NCBI GenBank assembly: GCA_903854805.1 | Contig: CAINXK010000523.1 | Span: 1 to 7,507, forward strand | Source: an uncultured Anaerolineae bacterium | GTDB taxonomy: Bacteria; Chloroflexota; Anaerolineae; Anaerolineales; Villigracilaceae | Direction: 5' to 3' | DNA length: 7,507 nt | Shown here: positions 1 to 5,448 of the stretch, in pieces | How the letters are laid out: the number at the start of each line of letters is the position of its first letter | Numbering within the stretch: the stretch's first letter is position 1 | The notes under the pieces: model-generated | Database searches by the model: none | Told to the model about the DNA's origin: nothing | The model's input: the letters and a program-made list of their open reading frames with translations, nothing else | Program-made: the position numbers and the translations under genes

Positions 1-414
1 GACGGTTGCGCCCATTTGTCGCAAAGCCCAGATATGCGTGTCGACACGCCGTCGCCCGATGACATCCCCGCCAGGGGGTGGCAGCTTGAGTTCGCCGGTG
101 CGGGCTGTCATCGGCCCAGCCAGCAATATCGATGCCCTGATACGCCGGGATAGATCTGGATCAAGGTCAGCCGAGCGGATCTGCTTGGCTGTCACCCGCC
201 ATGAATTTTCCCCCAAATCCACCATTTCTACACCCAGGCTTTCCAGCATCTTGCGCATGTCCACCACATCGCGGATTTGAGGAACATTATGTAAAACTAC
301 TGGTTCTTCAGTCAACAGGCAGGCTGCTAATAAAGGCAGTGCTGAATTTTTATTCCCAGAAGGGGTTATTTCGCCGTTAAGGGGCACCCTGCCTTCAATG
401 ATAAATTTATCCAT
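1..414 (-). CDS. murA: UDP-N-acetylglucosamine 1-carboxyvinyltransferase, N-terminal 138 residues (partial)
   Basis: The protein transfers enolpyruvate from PEP to UDP-GlcNAc, the first committed step of peptidoglycan synthesis, in the cytoplasm. It reads from ATG at 414 to the window edge with no stop, so about 280 C-terminal residues of a typical 420-residue MurA lie outside. The start MDKFIIEGRVPLNGEI and the PSGNKNSALP motif carry the family Lys22-Asn23 pair. RASILLAGP (Arg93, matching E. coli Arg91) and PPGGDVIGRRRVD (Arg122, matching Arg120) follow. In the mobile catalytic loop the usual Cys (E. coli Cys115) is Asp117 here, codon at 64-66. The start is supported by AGGAG five bases upstream (420-424). 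It is transcribed divergently from the prepilin peptidase gene. The motif order makes MurA far more likely than AroA, the other member of this fold. Confidence 0.96.
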   Translation of the reverse strand, partial: MDKFIIEGRVPLNGEITPSGNKNSALPLLAACLLTEEPVVLHNVPQIRDVVDMRKMLESLGVEMVDLGENSWRVTAKQIRSADLDPDLSRRIRASILLAGPMTARTGELKLPPPGGDVIGRRRVDTHIWALRQMGATV

Positions 415-419
415 ATAAT

Positions 420-424
420 CTCCT
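420..424 (-). promoter_or_regulatory. Ribosome binding site of murA
   Basis: On the minus strand AGGAG lies five bases before the ATG at 414. It fixes the murA start and contrasts with the divergent gene at 523, which has no such site. Confidence 0.75.
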
Positions 425-435
425 GTTGTAAACCA

Positions 436-441
436 ATTGTA
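436..441 (-). promoter_or_regulatory. Candidate -10 element for murA
   Basis: The minus strand reads TACAAT here, five of six matches to TATAAT. It would start transcription near 429, giving a leader of about 15 nt that just contains the ribosome binding site. No good -35 hexamer is visible at the normal spacing, so this is a weak call. Confidence 0.35.
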
Positions 442-504
442 AACTGAAATAGAGTAAATTGACCGTATTTTGGAGCATGCTCATCAAAAAAGCATTATTA
501 ATGT

Positions 505-513
505 TGGTATAAT
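505..513 (+). promoter_or_regulatory. Extended -10 promoter for the prepilin peptidase gene, near-leaderless
   Basis: The sequence TGGTATAAT is a perfect -10 hexamer (508-513) preceded by the TGn extension. The expected start point, six to seven bases downstream, falls at about 519-520, only three or four bases before the ATG at 523. There is no purine-rich Shine-Dalgarno sequence between them. There is no convincing -35 at 17 bases (CAAAAA at 485-490), which fits an extended -10 promoter. Confidence 0.55.
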
Positions 514-522
514 TATTAAACT

Positions 523-1308
523 ATGGGATTACCTTTTGCTGCTTTTTTGGGTCTGATCGCTGGCTTTTTGGTCAACTATCTCTCAGATGTGCTGCCAACC
601 AGACGTGAACTGAGCCGCCCTGGCTGCAGCCACTGTGATACAGATTATAGCTGGAAAAACTACCTTTTACTAAATAGCTGCCAGAAGTGTGGGGCAGCCC
701 GTTCATGGCGAACGTATATCAGCCTGGCAGCAGGTATCATCATTTCCATGGCACTCTGGCTAAATCCACCCACCCGCATGGGCTATTGGCTTGGGCTGAT
801 AGTCATCACCTATTTTGGCCTGGTGGTTGTGATCGATCTCGAGCATCGCCTGATATTGCACATGGTCAGCCTGGCCGGGGCCCTGCTTGGGGTCATTACC
901 GGAACGATACGCTACAACCTGGTCTCTTCACTCGTGGGTGGCCTGGTTGGAATGGGCGTTATGTTAATTTTTTATTGGCTTGGCACATTATTTGCCCGCT
1001 ATCGCGCCCGAAAACTCGGTCATGATGATGGCGAAGAAGCACTTGGTTTCGGAGATGTCACAATCTCGGCTGTATTAGGGCTGATGCTGGGCTGGCCTTT
1101 TATTTTTTACGGATTAATGATTGGGGTCCTGATGGGCGGTCTAATTAGCCTGGTATTCGTGCTTATTCTGGTCGTTACCCGGCGCTATGAAACCATGACA
1201 GTTTTCACTGCTTATGGTCCATACCTCGTTTTTGGCGCAATCATTCTCATGTACTTTCCAAAATTCCTTTCAATTTTGTTAGAAAATAGTACTTTAGTAC
1301 TAAAGTAG
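523..1308 (+). CDS. Prepilin peptidase, A24 aspartyl family (PilD/TadV-like), 261 aa
   Basis: This is a polytopic membrane protease that cuts the positively charged leader from type IV pilin-like precursors at the cytoplasmic face; the bifunctional family members also N-methylate the new N-terminus. The two catalytic aspartates are visible: Asp105 in VVVIDLEHRLI and Asp178 in the GFGDV (GxGD) motif. A cytoplasmic zinc-finger-like domain near the N-terminus has CSHC (Cys35, Cys38) and CQKC (Cys53, Cys56), as in the long PilD-type enzymes and unlike short TadV/CpaA. About seven to eight hydrophobic segments span the protein, and YGPYLVFGA near residue 231 matches the conserved C-terminal FGP motif. 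The length is normal. Downstream TadE/TadG-like genes are its likely substrates. The start at 523 lacks a Shine-Dalgarno site and fits leaderless translation. The family call is firm; whether it methylates is unknown. Confidence 0.94.
   Translation: MGLPFAAFLGLIAGFLVNYLSDVLPTRRELSRPGCSHCDTDYSWKNYLLLNSCQKCGAARSWRTYISLAAGIIISMALWLNPPTRMGYWLGLIVITYFGLVVVIDLEHRLILHMVSLAGALLGVITGTIRYNLVSSLVGGLVGMGVMLIFYWLGTLFARYRARKLGHDDGEEALGFGDVTISAVLGLMLGWPFIFYGLMIGVLMGGLISLVFVLILVVTRRYETMTVFTAYGPYLVFGAIILMYFPKFLSILLENSTLVLK
1290..1307. repeat. Perfect 18-bp palindrome across the end of the prepilin peptidase gene
   Basis: TACTTTAGTACTAAAGTA is its own reverse complement with no loop. It ends inside the TAG stop codon (1306-1308). 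The absence of a loop and of a following T-run argues against a normal terminator. It could be a binding site for a dimeric regulator acting on the genes starting at 1390, or a chance event in AT-rich sequence. Confidence 0.7.
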
Positions 1309-1327
1309 GATTACACTCTAGCATCAT

Positions 1328-1356
1328 TTGGGTTAATATTGTCTTAATACTAAACT
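1328..1356 (+). promoter_or_regulatory. Weak candidate promoter for the TadE/TadG-like operon
   Basis: TTGGGT (1328-1333) and TAAACT (1351-1356), 17 bases apart, each match the sigma-70 consensus at four of six positions. It lies in the 81-bp gap before the gene at 1390. The AT-rich gap and the preceding palindrome suggest a separate start here, but read-through from 505 is equally possible. Confidence 0.22.
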
Positions 1357-1389
1357 ATTAATTTCTAAGCAAGAATCCGAGATTAGCCA

Positions 1390-2070
1390 ATGATTAAACG
1401 TATTTTTTCCAGACAGAAACAAATCAGTAAAGGCCAGAGCCTGGTGGAATTGACCCTGGTTTTGGTCATTCTGCTATCCCTTCTGACCGGAATGGTTGAA
1501 TTTGGCAATTTACTCAACCAATATATCACCGTGGTTGATGCCGCCCGGGAAGGCGCACGCTTCGCTTCCAATGATGATCCTTTCATTCGAGAATATGATC
1601 CTGTCAACTGTCCAGGTGCCCCGATCACGTTTTGCTTACGAGGACTTTTTTTCACCAATATTGATCAGATTGTTGAAGGCAACTTCCTGTCTGATGGTAC
1701 CCGTGATCCAACATCGAAAGGCGCACTTTCGCCCATTCGCCTGCGCCCAGAGGCTGGTGACGATGTGGTGGTCTCTTTTTTCAGCATTCACGATGGCAAC
1801 CCATTGCGTTTTCCAAGCAGCGAAAATGGCTGGAGCTATTATCAATCCATCGGATTTACTGGCCAGCCTTCTTCTTTTCCGACAAGCGAACTTCAGTCCA
1901 GGATTGTCGACTCGACCACCCCGGATACAGGCATGGTAGTGGTTGAAATTTATTATAAATATGATCAGATTCTAAAGTTCTGGGGCATTTTTGGGATTCC
2001 CGACCCAATCAACGTGCATGCTTATGCGATTATGCCTCTTACAGCAGCTGAACCAACACCCGAGAATTAA
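1390..2070 (+). CDS. TadE-like pseudopilin family protein, 226 aa
   Basis: A short basic leader (MIKRIFSRQKQISKG) is followed by QSLVELTLVLVILLSLLTGMVEFG and VVDAAREGARFAS, the classic TadE pattern of a hydrophobic helix with an early Glu and a conserved A-x-E-G-A-R after it. Gly15 followed by Glu at +5 matches a type IV prepilin cleavage site, so the upstream prepilin peptidase is a plausible processor. The remaining 160 residues form a soluble extracytoplasmic domain of unknown fold with two Cys (NCPGAPITFC), likely a disulphide. TadE proteins are minor pilus or assembly components in Tad systems; the role here is inferred. It is the first gene of a tight group of three, 14-20 nt apart. The ribosome binding site is poor (only GAG at a fitting distance), but the start is well placed for the leader. 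Confidence 0.87.
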   Translation: MIKRIFSRQKQISKGQSLVELTLVLVILLSLLTGMVEFGNLLNQYITVVDAAREGARFASNDDPFIREYDPVNCPGAPITFCLRGLFFTNIDQIVEGNFLSDGTRDPTSKGALSPIRLRPEAGDDVVVSFFSIHDGNPLRFPSSENGWSYYQSIGFTGQPSSFPTSELQSRIVDSTTPDTGMVVVEIYYKYDQILKFWGIFGIPDPINVHAYAIMPLTAAEPTPEN

Positions 2071-2078
2071 TTTTAGAC

Positions 2079-2082
2079 AGGA
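2079..2082 (+). promoter_or_regulatory. Ribosome binding site that favours the ATG at 2091
   Basis: AGGA sits two bases before the ATG at 2085 but eight bases before the in-frame ATG at 2091. Eight is a normal spacing and two is not, so 2091 is the better start and the protein loses only Met-Leu. Confidence 0.55.
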
Positions 2083-2090
2083 AAATGCTT

Positions 2091-3716
2091 ATGAACCTTT
2101 ATCAGAAATATAAATTTCCTCAGAAAAAAGAAAAAGGCCAGATTATTGTTATTATGGCGCTCATGTTCATCGGGTTGGTCGCTATTGTCGGGCTCGCCAT
2201 TGACATGGGCTATATGTTTGTGAGCTACTCACGCTTACGACGGGCTGTCGATGCGGCAGCCCTGGCGGCAACCTCACAGTTCCGCGAGGGTTATACGAAC
2301 GAAAACCTGATCAAGGAAGCGCACCAATTTCTGGATCTGAATGGCATAACAGATACAGTTGATATCAAAATCGAAACCTGTGAAACCAATCCAGAAATCG
2401 ATGCTTCCTGTGCTTCGGCATCTCCACGCAAGCTAGTTCGGGTCGAGGTAACCCAAACAGTCCCCATGTTTTTTCTTGCAGTGCTCGGTTTTCACTCTGT
2501 GCCAATCAGGGTTGATGCACTTTCCGAGGCTGCATCGGTCGACCTTGTCCTGCTGATCGACAAATCGACTTCAATGGCACAAACAAACTCGGGGCATGAA
2601 GCAAACCCCAAAGATTGCAACCAACCAACATCCGACACGAATGGCGGCAGCGACCTAAGCGAAGACGCAACTACCAACCCTCTTGGTTTAGCGTATCCTG
2701 GAGAATGCCATCCATTTGAAGAAATTAAGAAAGCCGCTATTTTGCTCGTCAGGCGCATGTTTCTTGCACATGACGGCAATCCGGGCTACGACCGCGTCAG
2801 CATCGTAACCTACGACCGCTTTCCAAAGGTCGAATTGGAATTATCGGATAATCAGACCCTCGTGGAAAATACCATCCGAAACCTTACAGTCTACGAAGGC
2901 GAAGGTAAATGCCCATGGCCTAGCAATATTTTGGCCAGTTCCTGGCCTGATCAAACCCAGTTGTTTGAAGGCCCCTGCCGGTTACATGATATCAACGGCA
3001 ACTTTGAACAAATGTGGTGTGCTTCACTGGATTTGACCGGTGACCCACGCGGCTGCATGATCACAAACAGCGGTGGTGGACTGAAAGTAGCTGGCAACGT
3101 GCTGGGCGCACATTACCCAACTGGTTTCGCCGGCTCAATTCCACCCAGTCGCACGACAGCTCTTTGGGTAGTCGTCTGGCTAACCGACGGCTATACGAAC
3201 GCTGGCTTTACAAACGATGGTGCCCAGGACCCCCAGACTATAGCTGCAGGGAATTCAGGCCAGGCCTTCTGTCCAAATGACACCTGGGGGCCAATAGCAC
3301 CAAACGGCAATATCCGGTTTTGTGTTGACCAGGATGCGCGCCCAACCATCAGCCAATTAAGTGCCACGCCACCACCCGGCAATGCGGTCTTTGCAGCGCG
3401 ACACAGCAGTGGTGACACCGACCATTATGACCCTGACGATTACGCACGCGACATGATTGATTTTGTCACGAACCCGGATACTGACACTGTCAGACCAGGT
3501 CAGGGCGCGCTTTTATTTACAATTGGCTTGGGCAATCAAATTACTTTTGTCAACCAAAATGAAATCGCTAATGGTTTTCCACCACTCGGCCAAACTTTAT
3601 TGCAATACGGTGCCGAAAAAGGCGGTGGTATTTATTACGCAGCTCCCGATGCGGGCCAGCTCGATACCATATTCCTGGCGATTGCGAATAAAATCGCTAC
3701 TCGCCTCTCACGTTAA
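2091..3716 (+). CDS. TadG-like membrane-anchored protein with von Willebrand factor A domain, 541 aa
   Basis: A basic N-terminus leads to GQIIVIMALMFIGLVAIVGLAID and then SRLRRAVDAAALAAT, the typical TadG start: one membrane helix followed by the A-V-D-A-A-A-L-A-A motif. A vWA domain begins near residue 150: VDLVLLIDKSTSM holds the metal-ion site residues Asp157, Ser159 and Ser161, and VVVWLTDGYTN holds Asp366. The expected metal-site Thr in GGT appears as Gly in SGGGLKVAG (Gly328-Gly330). About 200 residues separate the two Asp motifs, more than in a minimal vWA domain. The outer part has ten Cys, an even number suggesting disulphides outside the membrane. vWA domains bind protein partners through a bound metal; adhesion or pilus assembly is inferred. 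Numbering is from ATG 2091; ATG 2085 is a possible alternative. It lies 20 nt after the previous gene by this start and 20 nt before the next. Confidence 0.87.
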   Translation: MNLYQKYKFPQKKEKGQIIVIMALMFIGLVAIVGLAIDMGYMFVSYSRLRRAVDAAALAATSQFREGYTNENLIKEAHQFLDLNGITDTVDIKIETCETNPEIDASCASASPRKLVRVEVTQTVPMFFLAVLGFHSVPIRVDALSEAASVDLVLLIDKSTSMAQTNSGHEANPKDCNQPTSDTNGGSDLSEDATTNPLGLAYPGECHPFEEIKKAAILLVRRMFLAHDGNPGYDRVSIVTYDRFPKVELELSDNQTLVENTIRNLTVYEGEGKCPWPSNILASSWPDQTQLFEGPCRLHDINGNFEQMWCASLDLTGDPRGCMITNSGGGLKVAGNVLGAHYPTGFAGSIPPSRTTALWVVVWLTDGYTNAGFTNDGAQDPQTIAAGNSGQAFCPNDTWGPIAPNGNIRFCVDQDARPTISQLSATPPPGNAVFAARHSSGDTDHYDPDDYARDMIDFVTNPDTDTVRPGQGALLFTIGLGNQITFVNQNEIANGFPPLGQTLLQYGAEKGGGIYYAAPDAGQLDTIFLAIANKIATRLSR

Positions 3717-3736
3717 CCACGCAGGATAAACTGACC

Positions 3737-5329
3737 ATGTTTACTAATTCTTCACCACCATACGGTCGATTTTTGCGCAGGAAAAACAAATCCCAGGGTG
3801 CAGTAGAATTTGCGCTGGCCTTCCCTATCTTTCTTATGATTGTTTTCGGGATCATTGATTTTTCCCTTTTATTTTCATCCTGGCTGATTATCCAAAATAT
3901 GGCGCGCCAGGCAGTGCGCTATGCTGCCACAGGTCAATACAATGTGGGCTACTGCGCAGCTGCCGATTCTGCTGTTGGCGATAATGATGGCAGCACCGAT
4001 TGCAGCAGCAGTAACCCCGATTCAAAACAAGCTTCCATTATTAAGAACCGTGAAATAGACTATGCCCGCTTATTATCCACCCGCGATGTAGCAAATAGTT
4101 TTCAGTATTTTCTGTTCATAGACCCGGCGACCTTGCCCACAGACACGGTCGACATGACTTATTTTACCCAACACGGCTTCCTTAAAATTATTATTTGCTC
4201 AACCCGTGACACTGACAACAACCCGGCTACAGATAATTATATTTTCTCTCCATCCAACATGGGTGGCAGGAACCTAAGTGACTATGCCAAATGCGAATTG
4301 GATGGCACCCCACATGAAGATGTTGGCGGCCCTGGTGACCGGGTTCTGGTATCGGTCGATTTTAATTATCCATACCTGACGCCTTTTATAAACACCATCT
4401 GGCCAGATTTCCATCTATCTTCTTATCGCGAAGGCATCGTCGAACGCTTCCGTGTAACCCGCGCAATTTCCATTCCTCCAAGTTTTGCATTACCCCCTGA
4501 TCCTGCCACGTTGACACCTACAAAAACCAGTACCAGCTCGCCCACACCGACGGGTCCGCCCACCGAGACGAATACAATTACGCCAACTGCCACAGCCAGC
4601 TCAAGCCCAACACTTACGCCGACCCGCACCCTGACTACTACCGTGACGGTTACCCTGACGCCCACCACCACCTTGACGCGCACCATCACCGTAACGCCTA
4701 CCATTTCCAGAACACCGACAGTCACACGGACGCCCACCGTCACCCGGACACCAACTCGGACGCCGACAGTCACGTCTACGCCCACAATCACATCGACGCC
4801 CACCAAAACCGCCACGCCTACTATCACGTTGACGCCCACCAAAACCGCCACCGTTACCCTCACTCCGACCAGGACTCTTACCCCAACCAGGACTCTTACC
4901 CCGACGCTGACGATCACGCCAACCCGTACGATCACATTGACGCCTACGAGGACGCCAACCGTCACTCAAACACCGACAAAAACACTTACTCCTACTGTTA
5001 CAATGACAATTACAAAGACCCCGACAAGAACACAGACACCCACCAGAACAACCACGCCAACACGAACTATTACCATGACGCCCACCAAGACATCGACAGT
5101 CACGTTGACACCCACGAAAACGTTGACACCCACTAAAACGTCCACCTCAACCGTTACGTTGACGCCCACAAAGACATCCACAGCCACCAACACGGCCACC
5201 AATACGGCCACGCGGACGCCGACAAAGACAGTCACCCCGCCGCCGACTAATACACCAAAGGCGACATCCACACCAACAACAACAGAGTCGCCTACGCCAA
5301 TTCCGACCAGACCAGGCGGCGGTGGATAA
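3737..5329 (+). CDS. TadE-like protein with long Thr-Pro-rich basic C-terminal tail, 530 aa
   Basis: The N-terminus has a basic leader and SQGAVEFALAFPIFLMIVFGIIDFSLLF, a TadE-type anchor helix, followed by NMARQAVRYAATGQY, matching the family motif after the helix. Residues of about 46-255 form an extracytoplasmic domain with four Cys. Residues 258-526 are low complexity: Thr at nearly every second position, alternating with Pro, Val, Leu, Ile, Lys, Arg or Ser. I count about 26 Lys/Arg and two Glu in the tail, so it is strongly basic. The protein ends in PTRPGGGG with no LPxTG motif, no second membrane helix and no obvious sorting signal. The tail could be a stalk, a glycosylated spacer or a wall-binding polycation. 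AGGA ten bases upstream (3723-3726) supports the start. It is the last gene of its operon, followed at once by a terminator. The anchor call is firm; the function is unknown. Confidence 0.87.
   Translation: MFTNSSPPYGRFLRRKNKSQGAVEFALAFPIFLMIVFGIIDFSLLFSSWLIIQNMARQAVRYAATGQYNVGYCAAADSAVGDNDGSTDCSSSNPDSKQASIIKNREIDYARLLSTRDVANSFQYFLFIDPATLPTDTVDMTYFTQHGFLKIIICSTRDTDNNPATDNYIFSPSNMGGRNLSDYAKCELDGTPHEDVGGPGDRVLVSVDFNYPYLTPFINTIWPDFHLSSYREGIVERFRVTRAISIPPSFALPPDPATLTPTKTSTSSPTPTGPPTETNTITPTATASSSPTLTPTRTLTTTVTVTLTPTTTLTRTITVTPTISRTPTVTRTPTVTRTPTRTPTVTSTPTITSTPTKTATPTITLTPTKTATVTLTPTRTLTPTRTLTPTLTITPTRTITLTPTRTPTVTQTPTKTLTPTVTMTITKTPTRTQTPTRTTTPTRTITMTPTKTSTVTLTPTKTLTPTKTSTSTVTLTPTKTSTATNTATNTATRTPTKTVTPPPTNTPKATSTPTTTESPTPIPTRPGGGG
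4795..4851 (+). repeat. 36-bp-period direct repeat inside the Thr-Pro array
   Basis: A 21-base string starting GACGCCCACCAAAACC occurs at 4795-4815 and again unchanged at 4831-4851. Identity at the third codon positions points to a recent duplication of a 12-residue unit. Confidence 0.8.
4868..4902 (+). repeat. 18-bp tandem duplication inside the Thr-Pro array
   Basis: ACCAGGACTCTTACCCC occurs at 4868-4884 and 4886-4902, a period of 18 bases (six residues, T-R-T-L-T-P). The copies are identical over 17 bases, consistent with recent slippage. Confidence 0.85.
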
Positions 5330-5339
5330 ACACGTGAAA

Positions 5340-5389
5340 ATACACTAAAAAGCAGGCGGCCCTAAAAAGTCGCCTGCTTTTTAGTGTAT
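5340..5389 (+). terminator. Strong hairpin terminator of the TadE/TadG-like operon
   Basis: The arms 5340-5358 and 5371-5389 are perfect reverse complements over 19 bases, with a 12-base loop that can close by two more pairs (C-G and G-U). The stem has a GC-rich inner part (GCAGGCG/CGCCTGC) followed by TTTTT, and the downstream flank AATTTTATT is T-rich. It begins 10 bases after the stop codon at 5329. The A-run on the left arm means it may also stop transcription from the other strand. Confidence 0.88.
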
Positions 5390-5392
5390 AAT
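5387..5392 (+). promoter_or_regulatory. Candidate -10 element for the glmS transcript
   Basis: TATAAT is a perfect hexamer overlapping the last bases of the terminator stem. It would start RNA near 5399, about 50 nt before the ribozyme cleavage site. No -35 match is seen at 16-18 bases upstream, and the TG pair directly abuts the hexamer rather than being one base away, so support is limited. I see no better promoter in 5390-5448. Confidence 0.35.
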
Positions 5393-5448
5393 TTTATTAA
5401 CCGAACCGAAAAGGAGGCGTGCAGCAGATATTTTACCAAAGGGAAAAC

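Larger units (their letters stand above)
4508..5314 (+). repeat. Low-complexity Thr-Pro coding repeat region
   Basis: About 800 bp built from degenerate six-base steps of the form ACN-NNN, often ACGCCCACC, encoding T-P-T-x-T-x. The coding strand is rich in C and A and poor in G. Codon variation between units shows an old array, but some copies remain nearly identical, which suggests continuing expansion. The reverse strand gives long open frames (Val-Gly-Val patterns) that are only reflections of the repeat. Confidence 0.92.

Noticed and set aside
38..280. Plus-strand open frame of 80 codons over the start of the window
   Set aside because: It lies antisense to murA, whose conserved motifs are clear; the frame has no recognisable domain.
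459..464. TTGACC as a -35 for the promoter at 508-513
   Set aside because: It is 43 bases from the -10 hexamer, far outside the usual 16-18.
473..482. GAGCATGCTC palindrome in the divergent murA/peptidase spacer
   Set aside because: A 10-bp palindrome is expected several times by chance in a window of this size; there is no second copy or other support for an operator.
4423..5271. Long minus-strand open frames rich in Val-Gly-Val (4423-4965 and 4966-5271)
   Set aside because: They are antisense reflections of the Thr-Pro codon repeat, with no ribosome binding site and no independent domain; the plus-strand frame has a clear TadE anchor.
4508..5314. CRISPR array
   Set aside because: The repeats are six-base codon patterns with no constant repeat/unique spacer alternation, and they are in frame within a gene.
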